Below, piece by piece: positions 1 through 11,730 of a stretch of DNA of 64,000 nucleotides. The notes under the pieces were generated by a model, which was given only the letters and a program-made list of their open reading frames with translations, was not told the origin of the DNA and did no database searches. The translations under genes were made by a program, and so were the position numbers. The first letter of the stretch is position 1, and the number at the start of each line of letters is the position of its first letter. The stretch comes from Marsupella aquatica (Eukaryota; Marchantiophyta), in the NCBI GenBank assembly GCA_973895155.1, contig OZ316897.1, positions 22,072,001 through 22,136,000 on the forward strand. The letters run 5' to 3'.

Positions 1-1385
1 TTCTCGAGTAAGTTGCAGAGAACAATCCGAACTCTTTTGAGTTTTGCTCCCTTCTATAGTTTGGTGCCTTTTTAATTAAGACTCCAGATGGATAGCAAGT
101 TAGGCAGCCAAAGAGGAGTGAGTCCCAAAAATGGATGTTACCAACAACCAGGTTGTTGATAGCATGGCAGTTGGATATACAAAAATAAACTAAGGTTATG
201 TGAGTTAAAAATCTGCTTGTGCGAGGAATGCTTTTACTGTTTCCTTGCACGCTGCAATGAACCAAAGGAGTAACATTCACTCGTTTCAAGGAGTTTTCAA
301 AGAAAATAATTTGCTTGCAACCTATATTACTAAGTATGCTGCCAATGAACCTAGTAGAGACTATGAATGTACCACTGGAATGAAAGGTTTGGTTAATATG
401 CCATAGTTTCCACGGTTTACATGTGGCCCGTTGTGGTGACTGCCCATTGGCTTGCTTAGGAAAGGTGTCCAAAATGCCAATGGGCAATTGCTATGTCACT
501 TTAATGGTTTGTCAAGATGTGGCCCGTACGTTTATCATTCTCTTTTGCAGTGATAAGTTTTGTTTTGTGGGATGGAGACAATCTTTGCTATCATACCTTG
601 GTTGTCTTATGTTTACTTAGGTGTCCATACTTTGATGAACTATGAGGGAACTAGCTGTCATATAAATAGTGGGAAACTTTGGGTCAACTCTGTCTTAGCT
701 TTTTTCCTGCCAAATGAGAAAGGGGATGAGAAGGGGCTAGGATTTTGAAGAGGGTTTCCATTGCTCTTCAGCGGGCACAGACTTTCACCATTTGTTGTAG
801 GGCAGAGGCTGTAGGGTTTAGGGCTTCTAGGCAGACCCCTCTGGGTGACCCTGACCCTCCTTTGAGGTTTCCTCCTCAGCTCTACCTGCCAGGCTTTTTA
901 GTATTCAGCTGAGTAGGATTTTAGCCTTAGTTAGTTTCTCTTTCCTTTTGTTGGCTAGTTGTTCTTTTTCATTTGGTTTGGCCTCTTGGGCTGGTGGGCC
1001 CCTTTCGTTGCCTTTGGGGTCATTGCCTTTTACTTTCCCCCCATTATTGATTGGGGTTTTTGCCTTGAGTTTCATGTGTCTCCAGGTGAGGTGTTTTTGT
1101 TCTCAGGCGGTTTTGTTCTTGGCAATGAGATATACACATTTTGAAGTCCATTTGCGAATTTATCCAAGGAATGATCCCTTCATCCGAGTGATGTGGAGTT
1201 TTGTCTCATACTTTACAGGGAAATTGTTTTAGGAATGCCGAATCCGATCAGGAATAACCTTTAAGTACATATCGGTCGATTTTTGCTGAAATTGTTGCGT
1301 ACTTCGGCAAGATCAAACCAAAGTTGGAGTACCCTTCTCTTTTTGCCGTCACACTTCGTCACTCAGTGAGCTCGTAATTGTGTGC
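1..1385. other. Intergenic, no gene recognised
   Basis: No reading frame here has a recognisable domain, and the longest frames are short with no partner exons. The stretch 880-1140 is T-rich on the plus strand. I see no RNA gene or mobile-element terminus. Confidence 0.5.
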
Positions 1386-1390
1386 AGGGG

Positions 1391-1595
1391 AATTGAACCC
1401 TCCATGTTTCCAAACATTGCGAATTGAACCTTCCATGGTTCCAACGAAATGCAAGTCCTGTAGCCAGCGGCCTGGTACACAGCCCAATACCCAGGTCTGT
1501 GAGAGGAAGATGGCCATTAGGTAGGTTGCTGTCCTGGTACACAGCCAAATACACAGGTCTGTGAGGAGGAGCTGGCCATCAGGTACATTGCTGTT
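1391..1595. repeat. Two short tandem duplications
   Basis: A motif reading GAATTGAACC(C/T)TCCATG occurs twice, near 1391 and 1419. It is followed by two diverged copies of a unit of about 63 bp (about 1470-1532 and 1534-1595) that share CCTGGTACACAGCC and CAGGTCTGTGAG. They abut the larger tandem array that begins at 1598, so the whole 1.39-2.42 kb stretch looks like a locally amplified repeat region. Confidence 0.6.
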
Positions 1596-1597
1596 GG

Positions 1598-2420
1598 AGG
1601 ACACTTCAGGCGATATTGTGGTGGGAGGACCCTGGTGAGCCTGTACAGTGAACGCTCAGGAGTGCTCCTAAGTACACACGCTGTCACCGTCGCATGTGGG
1701 TAACTTCTCAATTCGTTTTTCAAAAACTTCCCTTTGTTAGAGTCGCACGACGTAATCCAGTGAAAGCAGGATTTGCCGAATATTTGCCAATGAAAAGGGC
1801 TGAATTGGCCGATGCAAAACCAATGAATCATTGTCTGAGCTTGTAGGAAGCAGATTTTCTTGACCAGAGTAAAACAAGAAGCCCAGGACACTCCAGGGGA
1901 GATTGTGGTGGGAGGAGCCTGGTGAGCCTGGACAGTGAACACTCAGGAGAGCTCCTAAGTACACACGCCGTCACCTCCGCATGGGGCTAAGTTCTCAATT
2001 TGTTGTTCAAAAACTTCCCTTCGTTCAAGTTGCACGACGTAATCCAGTGAGAGCAGGATTTGGCGAATATTTGCTAATGAAAAAAGGGCGGAATTCGCTA
2101 CGATGCAAAAACCTCTGAAATTATTGAGCATGTAGTAAGCAGATTTTCTTGACTAGAGTAAAAGAAGAAAGCCCAGGACACTGCAGGCGAGATTGTGGTG
2201 GGAGGACGCTGGTGGGCCTGTACAGTGAAGGAGTGCTCCGAAGTACACACGCTGTCACCACCGCATGTGGGTAACTTCTCAATTTGTTTTTCGAAAACTT
2301 CCCTTCGTTAAAGTCGCACGATTTGCCGAATATTTGCCAATGACAAAGGGCTGAATTGGCCGATACAAAAACCTCTGAAATCATTGAGCCTCTAGGAAGC
2401 AGATTTTCTTGACTAGAGAA
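1598..2420. repeat. Tandem repeat, three copies of about 288 bp
   Basis: Three diverged units start at 1598, 1885 and 2175, each opening with AGGACACT and continuing into GATTGTGGTGGGAGGA. Each also contains AAGTACACACGC, a TTCTCAATT segment, AAAACTTCCCTT and AGCAGATTTTCTTGAC. Spacings are 287 and 290 bp. The third unit lacks the segment containing CGACGTAATCCAGTGA and is about 40 bp shorter. Reading frames across the array are not conserved in all units, so I treat it as noncoding minisatellite-like DNA. Confidence 0.8.
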
Positions 2421-5400
2421 AAACCGTAAATGTTTTTCAGTCTGTAGTCCATGTGTCCAAAGAGTGAAATTGAACACTAGATCAATCATGGCCGCCAAGC
2501 AAGATTGCAGTCTAGCCAGTCCATGTTCTTTGAATGACGTTGGTAATGTACATATCTCTTGAAGATGTAGCTAAAGATGATGGGTGTTGTTGGAAGTAAA
2601 GTTCGAGAACTTGTTCCACTGCAGTCGATGGACTCGTAATATATGCCGCTGGATGACCAAATATGATGCTCCAAATTATCTTGAGTCAGTCAAATTCGCA
2701 AAACTCAACTCACACAAATGCAATAAAGCGGAGGAGAAGCATAAAGGTTGTATTACGAGTCTTTAACTGGACCACAGAAGCTTGAATTTTCCGTTGTTGC
2801 AGAGTGGACCAGGTACACAAATGCTACTTTAGAATGTTAATTTGCACGTTTACTTTCGGATATTCAAGTATGCTGAAACTTCAAAGCACACATTTAGTCC
2901 CTCTAGCGTGGAATTGAAGGACACTTGGTAAAGATAATGGGTGCTGTTGGTGGAGAGGTCAGGTCGACGGTGGAAGGACGTTTGTGCGCGAGATCATCTC
3001 ATCTGCTAAGGAGTTGGATCAGGAAATTCCAGAAGAATGACAAATGTCCGAGCAACACGAGCCCTTTGAGTAACCTTCTTGATAAATAATGCTCTGACTT
3101 GCTGTACATTTTCCCACCATTGTTACTTTCTCATATTCATGAACTTAAAAATTCTTGAAGTTTGCATTCTGCTGGCAGGCAATCGAAGTCGTCTTGTATG
3201 ACAAAACATTTGCTTCACCCAAGTCAATTTATGCTCTGTAATATTCTGATCGTAGAATAGATTCATGTAAGTCCAATTCTTAGCAATAATTGAACGAAAA
3301 GAATCCTAGTTAATTGGATTGCCAAATTACGGGTGTCACCAGAAGGTGTGTCCCTAAACTTGTCACTTCGAGGTGACTGGATTTGTGTGCATCCTCGTTC
3401 TCTTCACATTAAGAATTATGTAAGTGATATAGCGATATACATGGCTTGATGTTACATATGTAGATAATCTAAATAGATAGAGATACGAAGTTTACATTCC
3501 AACATTATCCACCATAAAATCGGTGCAACTGTTCAGGTGGTGTCTGTTCATGAAAGAAACGACCTCTCGAGTTTGTTGCGAGTGCATGAACTGGTGTCCA
3601 ATGATCTGCTTTGAATTGCACGCTTCGATATATACCGTTTTCCATCACTCCTCGCGGACATGAAGCATAATATTGACAGACATGAAATCGATACCACCGG
3701 TGAAATTGTCTTTTCAGAGAGTAAGTCAAAACTTACTCCAAAACGGCACCCATTTCTATGCAACGAGACTAGCTGTTTTAATTAGTTGCTAACTTGATCA
3801 TTGAAAAACCTCGATCGAGGAGATCGATGTTTTGATGTCTTACTACCATCACTGTCTGAGAAGTCCGATCGTCCCCGTGCGGAGCAGCAATACTGGTCAA
3901 TCGTGCCGGCCACTCCAGTACTTTACAACCAGAAATCCAATAAAGCAAACACTAGCTCACAAGTCGAAAAGGGATCCTCTCAGAAGTACAGTAAAGTCGG
4001 AGATGTAGAGAATGATGTAAAACTCACTAATACCATCATTCCCCTGGAAGGTTATTGGGTTTGGTTATTGTATGAAGTAATTGACTTCCTTGTGTGAGAA
4101 CACGCCTTATTTTAGCTTGCTGTAAGTAAGTACTAGTCATGGTCAAATGAAACTCAGCCCCGTTAGTGTATTATTTACTCCACACTAGAAATCAGCTCCG
4201 CACCAACGTGGATTGCAATCTTCTAAATCTGACGAAAGGATAGTCAAAACTAGTACTCTTGTACTAGATTGCGGTCTCTACGTACATGGTCTGAACTCTA
4301 TTGAGTAACCTTTGGGGAAGATGGCTGATGATCCGCTTGCAACTCGATCATGAGGGTGTTAGCGAAATTGTGCTCACGTCTTCAGTTTTCTTCCATTATT
4401 GAACGCTTCTGCGTCGACGCACTTGATAAAAAACAGACCATGGAGTCCAGTTAATTTGGCCGTACGTACATGAATTTTAGAGCTCTAGACCTCACAGAAT
4501 CACTCCGAAGGTTTGGACAGCGATGCAGAATATTACTTCGTATGAGACTAGCGTTAAAATCCTTTACATGCAAACTAATATTAATGCCCGAGCGCTGGGG
4601 CCAGCCTAGTCAAGGTTTAAATTCATTTGGTTAACATGGCTGTGCAGAATTATCTAAATGACGTTTAGATACGGGAGGAAGTTTTTTTGAGAAATTTTAC
4701 CCCTGACATACAGTGGAGTTTGTAAGGATCATGCGTTTGTTCCATGTGCTTTGTCTTCACCACAGAAAAGAATGAGGTTTTGAGTAGAAAGGGCGAAGGT
4801 AATTCTGAACGGGATTTTGAAGGACTTTCGAATTTTAATTTTTGCAGCATCCATATTATAGATTTTTATTTATTGCGTGCTGTTGGGGGTTAGTTTTACT
4901 CTAAGGAGACGGATCTGAGGCCCACATCCTCCGACCCTAAGAAAACTGGTAGAAATTAGTATCAGATATATAGCATCTTGTGTGCTCTCAAATATATACA
5001 TGTCCAACCGTTGTCTGACATGAGATGATGATCGAGAAGAGTGTCTCCAGCTTGCCCATTTTATCTCTCTCGAAACCAGGGAGGTCATGGAAACTTGTAT
5101 GTCTATTTTAAATAACATCGAAATGTATTTACATTCATGAGAAATCCACATAAATACGACGAGTTACATGTATGATCTCAATCATCTCTCGAGGCTGTTA
5201 ATCTTAGATTGAAGAAACATTCGGCATGAGAAAAAGGGTGCGAATTGTTCATCCTTTCAACATATGATGCTGAAAGCTCCATGGAGTATGTTTACTGTGG
5301 ATCATTTTTGACACACTTGTATTAAGTTGAGGATGGTACTCATCCATAGGAAAGCAAATAAGATTGCCTCGGTGGTTTGGTCCTGAACGAGCCCTAAGTA

Positions 5401-5425
5401 ACCTGCTAAGTAAGGACTGTCCTCC
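2421..5425. other. Intergenic, no gene recognised
   Basis: Short frames near 3.5-4.1 kb have no recognisable domain and lack splice-linked partners. The part just below 5425 probably contains the 3' untranslated region of the minus-strand transporter gene, but no polyadenylation site can be assigned with confidence. Confidence 0.4.
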
Positions 5426-8400
5426 TTAATCAATAGCGATCTGCGTCAGGAGATTAGGTGGGAGGTTTGGTAGACTGGGTCTTGCCTGTTGAGGAAGTTC
5501 ATCATCACGATACTCTGCAGCTTGTTCCAGATCCGACGTAGGTTGAGCTTGGCGAGTTTTCAGCTCAAGGCTAGTGTTATGTTGGCGGTCACTGTCCTCA
5601 TTCCAAATCTGTTTGAGAGCTGATTTGCTCGCCCGATCGCCCGCTGAATCCATATCGTCAACATAACAATCATCAGGAGAGTCGTAGTTGGTGCTAGTCC
5701 CAACCCCAAACCCCTTACCATGAGATGCCACAGCTTTATACTTGTACCAGTGAGCACAGACCAAGAAGAGCAGGAAGTTTCCAATGCTGGCCGCTGCGAG
5801 AAGCCAGTAGAATTTGTCCAGTCTGCCTGATGTGCTGACGTTGTTTGGAAGCCAGGCACCTGTGATACTGCCATCTGAACGTCTCTTTCCTGTTGCACTA
5901 TTCACAAGTGAAACTAGCAAGCTGCTGGTATAGTAGCCCAGTGATAGAGTGCATATGCACAAGGCAGATCCCATCGATCTCATGGCCTTTGGAGACTCGT
6001 TGTAGAAGAAGTCCAGTTGCCCGGCATATGTGAGAGCTTCTCCCGCACCCGCGAGGATATATTGTGGGAGCAGCCAAAAAATACTCAAGCTGAGATGAGC
6101 CTTCGGGTTAGCGTCTAGCATATCGCCCAGATTTTCTTCATGTACATATTGCATCCGTTTGCGTTCAACCAGTCCAGCCACAATCATGGTGAATATGGAG
6201 ATAACCAACCCTACACCAATTCTTTGAAGAGAGCTAGTACCTTTTTCATTGCCAGTAAACCTCCTTGCGATGGGTACGACGGCCTTTTCCCAGATGAAAA
6301 GTGATAGGAGTATGGAAAACTGTAGGAATGCAGCCATGGAGGCTGCCGAAAACTCAAAATTTCCAATCTTCCTTTCCATCGTAAGACCCTGCTCCACTGA
6401 AAAGGTTGTACTTTGTGCATAGACCGTGTAGAACAGTGAGGTGGTCATGAGGATAGGCATCAACCGGATGACCATCTTTGTCTCCTCGACGCTGGTCAAT
6501 GTATTTAGTCGCCATTTATCTTCGGTTTCGATTTTGCTATCCACCATGATTGCAGCTTTGTCCAAACATCTGCTCCACCGTAACATGATCTCACAGTCAA
6601 TCCTCTTGAAGGGTGCCACGAATAAGGAACGAATTTTAATTTACTTAGTGAGCCCCTTGAATCCTTTGACTTATACCCTTGCTATTAAACTGGAGGATGA
6701 TTCGCAGTAGGAAATCAGAGGTTTCAACACTGACTCTCAACGAAAATCTAGGTTTTGAAATACTTTAATTAAGAGAATGTTTCAATATAGAAGTACCTTC
6801 TGCCGTACAACGGGTGCCAGTGCAATGAATACGTTTGCAAAATCGGTAGTTATTGGAGTTCTGGCTTAAGACTTCTTTCGTCCCTAAATATGACGCTACC
6901 GATAACTTAAAAACGAAAAATCTCTCCAAAGCACAATAACTATACGCCAATTTCTGATGCTCGTCGGTAGGTACTGACGATCACCAAAGGGTCCGGAATG
7001 AATTGTTGATTGGACATAAATTATTTTTACTATCCACGGGGGAAGCAGCGTACCATCGATATATAACCATCAACGTACGTGTGACATGAGGTCTAGCTTG
7101 CTAGGGAGATTTGATGAAGGTTCAAGAATCTTACTTGAATTGATTGGTACGTTTCAATTTCATATGGCCGTAAGGTTGACTCTTATTATCCAATTCGAAG
7201 AGCAAGTCGGAGTCACTATCATCAGGAAGCTGAAGCGTACGCTTCCTGTATGCTGCCAGAAATACCTGTAAAATCTGGGTCAAAGGGCTACCCTGGGGAT
7301 CTTTGTATCTGTAGAGGCTGCGCCCTGATACAAAGGCCGACACCACACATAGCATGCTAATCGTTGGAATGAGGTAACCCCAAAATCGCCCCACATTATC
7401 TTGGATCCAAACGAGAATAGTTACAGCAATGAATGAACCGCAGGAGATACCAAAGAAGTACCAGCTGAAGAATCCAGCCAAATTCTTCTTCTCCTTTTCA
7501 TGGTTGGGATCGAATTGGTCTGCTCCAAATGCTGACGCACAGGCCTTGATCCCACCTGTACCGATTGCAATCATGTACAATGAAGTGTAAATTACGACCA
7601 GAGGCGTTCCGGTTTGGGGTGGGCACAAGTTATTGTCAGTGTTGACGCACTTCTTGGGCTCGAAAACTGTCAGACCTGCCGATAGTGTAATCAGTAGCAA
7701 GCCCTGCGTCCAAATTAAACCATATTATCAAAGTTCCGTCGAATCTTTCCGATCAATTCAATCCTTTGTGGTGAAATAGATCTTATTCCGGGTCGATCAG
7801 AGAAATGTTCACAACCGAACATTTAAATAGAAATTGGTAAGCGGACAATGGCTGAAGATCTGAGTTGAACACATTATGATCGCCTACGTCCGCACACTAT
7901 ACTACAATGCAATTCATAAAGGCTCCGCAATCTGAAGACCGCTAGTATAGCTTCGCCACACGAGATAAGCCTGACCACCAATCAGCCGGTCAGGTCTAGT
8001 CGAAAATGACGGCTCGAATGTTGAGCTTCGTCGAGTCAGCTAACTCTTTCGAGTTAAATTTTCTCACTAATGCTTGGACATTTAAGAAATTGTATGCCAG
8101 CTCGGCTCAAATTTACTGAAATTGGCATCAACCTGTCAATAACTTTAGAAACTCTTATACAAACATCTACAAGTCTATTATGTGCATTCTACCCAGACCA
8201 ATTGAGAGAATCTGAGATCCACATGCACATTAAAATCTCTCCTTTCAGTGGCGATGGTACTGATAGAGACAAGGATTATCGCCCAAACCACGGGATCTCG
8301 ATCTGGCCTTGATGATCACACCAATAATTTTGTGTAGGCTCGTGACCTTCTGGTTGTCAATAAGACGGGACTGAGTGCAACTAGAGAGGGTGCACGTGAA

Positions 8401-9234
8401 ACCGATCAGTGCAATGGATTGGGAACTGTCTAATAAAACATACTTGCATGAAAATAGGAACCTACCAGGAACTGGATGATGGAGGCAATGACGATGACCC
8501 AGAAGCGCCCTAGCCTGGCATCAGCGACAAACCCTCCAAGCAAGGTGAGCATGTAAGAAGTCCCCTGGTATGTTGTCACCGAGTTTGCAGAGTAGGACGA
8601 GGTAAGATGAAGGGTCTTTGTGAAATATGGCACAATATTCACGACGATGCTCGCCACTGCCATCTTCTCACAAGTCTCTGGCCCTGAAGAAACAGTTAGA
8701 TTCCAATTTTAAAGACGGTAAATCTATCTAACAATTCCGCGGAAAGAGATAGTTTTGCTTATTTCCTTCTAACCTGGTCAAATTGAAGATCCAGTCTGAT
8801 AGGTTTAATCTTCAGTGACACCTTAGAGATTTCCAATTTTAATCAATGTTTAGCGGTTTTTTTCTGAACTATTATCGTAGTCATCAGATGCGATCAAAAC
8901 AATCCAGGATCCACCAATATATATGTTCGAGAACCTTGTTGAACTTATCAGATTTTGAAGTCTAAATATATGAGTTCTGAATGAACCGGAAGTATTTGGT
9001 CACAACTGCATTGTAAGTGTTAAGTGTGAAACTTCTTGTGTGCGTCGATTCCTTCTTAAATTCGTCAGAGCTTTTGGCATATGATTATGCCGTTCGAATG
9101 CAAGGATTACCAAAAATGAGAGGACCGGTTCTCCAGCCCCCAGTGCTATATCTCCTCGCGAATCTCCCTTTGTAATCCTTGGACCCATCTCCCAGGATGT
9201 AATCCACGGGCATTGCGTCGACAACGCCATCGTC
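5426..9234 (-). CDS. NPF (NRT1/PTR family) proton-coupled transporter
   Basis: This gene encodes a 12-helix major-facilitator protein of the plant NPF/PTR family. The family imports nitrate, peptides or small metabolites and hormones with protons; the substrate here cannot be told. Coding exons on the minus strand are 9234-9111, 8683-8466, 7703-7135 and 6569-5426, with GT-AG introns of 427, 762 and 565 bp and continuous phase. Exon 1 gives the family N-terminus (GDGSKDYKG then STGGWRTGPLIFG). Exon 2 completes the proton-coupling ExxE[K/R] motif as ETCEK, followed by YQGTSYMLTLLGGFVADARLGRF. Exon 3 carries GTGGIKACASAFGADQFDP, and the exon 3/4 junction restores QFKCLDKAAI. The first in-frame ATG in exon 1 is at 9213, giving about 678 residues. 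An upstream coding exon is possible because the frame is open back to the acceptor at 9235; one candidate begins near 10605. The protein is longer than typical NPFs because of a polar C-terminal tail of roughly 90 residues. Confidence 0.9.
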
Positions 9235-11380
9235 CTGCAGCAAGTAATACTGTTAATTACGTCATCACGAATTCAACTAGGATTCATGCCACAATTGTAC
9301 TCTCGATCCGAGTGCAGAGTAGAGTTGAGAGAAAATAATGAATGCATACGATATCAGGTACGAAATAGGTAATAAAAGATGTGTAATACTTTGGCGTTGA
9401 TCGACATACGCTAACGGCATCGTGGAACATGTACATGTAACGATTGATTGTGAGTTAATAAACCTAGGATTGTGGATCGAGGAACTGCGGAGGTAACTAT
9501 GACAATTAGACTCGTTAACTGCTTGAATTAAGATGGAAAGCATCACACTGAAGACTACAGGGAAGAAGTGACTTGATCGAAGTCGCCGGATTTGTAGAAC
9601 CTGCAAAAGCTCGAATCGGGGGTAAAGAGTAGGAAAATCCCTATGCAAAGTCTCGTCAGCAGGCCTGGGGTCAAATGAAGGCAAGGTTTGAACTAGTGAG
9701 GGACTTGTACGTACGACACAAATAAAGTGGAGAGCCTGAATTAATGTACCAGATTCTCCATGTTCATCTCCTGTCTCGTTCCCATGGTTTGATGACGCCT
9801 GGTAGACCTGTCCACGGTTTGCCTGAATTGGAGATACTCTGACCAACTCCTCTCGAATCTTGCTACAGTCGCTGCATCACTGTAATAGTTCTGGGGTCAT
9901 GTACGTCAATTTGATGAGGTCCTGCAAAAATGGGTGTGCAGAATTAGTGAACAGTATGAAGAAGCAGACTTGCGAGGTGATTGCGCAAGTCAAAGCGCAA
10001 TAAGGTAATTGTGAAATGCATTGATCTTCACTAGCACACTAGCACACTTTTTCGATTGAAATATTTGGGGCATGATCACTAGAGAACAGGCCTCCAATGC
10101 AGATATTTTCAACAATTCTGCCATGTCGTTCGATCAATCTATCCATGCAGGCCGCAGGACTAATCTAGATCTAGTTTACTTGTTTAGTCGATGCCTACCG
10201 TAGATAGGTTAATGTAAATTCAGGTGGATGGGAATATTGAAACTGACCTTGCTGTTACCGTTGCTTCTGCTGTTGTTGCGTACATGCTGTCTCTTCGGGG
10301 GTAGCCCATAGCCCCGACCTCTCCTGATCCGCCCTAATCATAATTTTCCAGTCCTGAGAAACTATATATACTGATCCCAACCATTTCTGCCACAATCTAG
10401 CCTCAAGCGACTAGATTCGGGTCCACCTACGTAGCTTAGTGACTCAATCCAGCACGCCTTCAAAAATTTGCAACGATTGATCTCCCATACAGTCTCGTAC
10501 TCATTGAAGCTTGTCAGAGAGAATTCGAGAAAGACTCCCCGGTACAAGCTACTGATTCGCTACTGACAGACCTCTCATCCTCATCTGGTTCTTCCATCTC
10601 CTGCAAGTCCAAACCGATAGATCAATGAATGTGAAAATTTCTACAAAATTCTCCCGTGGACCAAAGCTCGGAATGTATCTTGGTATTCAGCTAGTCGCCT
10701 CTCTTCAATCAGGTGTCTACCGGGGATAGTTGCATCTCCATGCACTCTCCACCTGAGCGGTGAAAGTGGCGTCTTTTCTGGATAAGGAGAGAGAGAGAAG
10801 TTGTGACCAACCTAGCTACATATATAGAGAGAGAAAGCATGATGGAATAATCACATGCATCCTGGGCCCCGTGATTGTGGAGTCTTAGTGGCTGTCCAGC
10901 CAGGAAATTCTCGTGAGTCAGAACAGGTACTTTGAGGCCAAGCAGTACTGAATACTACTCACTAAACAGAATTTGTGTGATGTTTTTCTCGGAGTTTTTC
11001 TCCATTTGACGGTAGTGAACTTCTTGTACGTAATTAAAAAGTAGGACCGAAGCTCCACAGCTCTTGCACGTACACGGAAATTATTGATTCTCAGCTGTCT
11101 TCGTCCACCACCTACCTACCATGGGCTCGACGCCCACTTTTTATTCAAGTATTCTCCCTTCGTCTCGACATGTTCAAAAAGTCTCGGGCCACCTATAATG
11201 AGGAGTCACTTCCAGGGAGGCAGGCAGCTAGACGAGAGAGCTAACATTCAAGTATCCAAATAGACAACTGCTTACTCGATTTCTCTGTCTGTAATCAGCT
11301 CAGCTACGACGCCGCTCAGCTCCCTTCATTTATGAACTTCGGGATTGAGCTCGCCTTGTCGGATTTGAGATGTCCTGCTT
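9235..11380 (-). other. Upstream region of the NPF gene (5' UTR, introns, promoter)
   Basis: The consensus acceptor TTGCTGCAG at 9235 shows that at least one more exon lies upstream. A possible leader exon near 10605-10575 follows a TTGCAG acceptor and starts MEEPDEDERS, but its donor is weak, so I do not include it in the CDS. GA-rich runs occur at about 10787-10835. No TATA box can be assigned with confidence. Confidence 0.4.
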
Positions 11381-11389
11381 GATCTCTTT

Positions 11390-11730
11390 CTAGCTGCCAA
11401 CCGGTCTTTCTCTATTTTTTCTGCCTTGAGCAATCAGATCGACATGTCTTTCTCCCCACTTTTGCAATTCTCGATGAAGTTGACCCTTCTTTATCTTGGG
11501 CACCCACCTCCAATCCTCCATCCTCACAAAATCCCTCTGCCCTGCCTTGTTGGTGGTCTCTTTCGCAACAGGTTTGCCTTTTCTCAAGCATTTTTATATC
11601 GTCCCCGTTTGTCTGTCGACATCCACATTCAGGGGGGAGTGAGGGCGCAAATGGAACCTTTTCTGCTCTCCCCGGCTGCAGAGGGGTCTTCTTAGCGCTG
11701 AGAGATGGGACACCATTGCAAAGTCTCATG
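11390..11730 (-). other. Weak coding-like remnant, unknown
   Basis: On the minus strand an open frame reads KPVAKETTNKAGQRDF, then RMEDWRWVPKIKKGQ, and is rich in Lys, Arg and Trp. A second overlapping frame is also open. The composition resembles part of a retroelement structural protein, but there is no zinc knuckle, no catalytic motif and no flanking repeat. It may be a degraded element fragment or chance. Confidence 0.2.

Noticed and set aside
10362-10610. Possible first coding exon of the NPF gene (MEEPDEDERS)
   Set aside because: Acceptor and ATG are plausible, but the donor needed to keep phase (GTCAGT) is weak and an ATG already exists in the next exon. It is left out of the CDS and mentioned only as an option.
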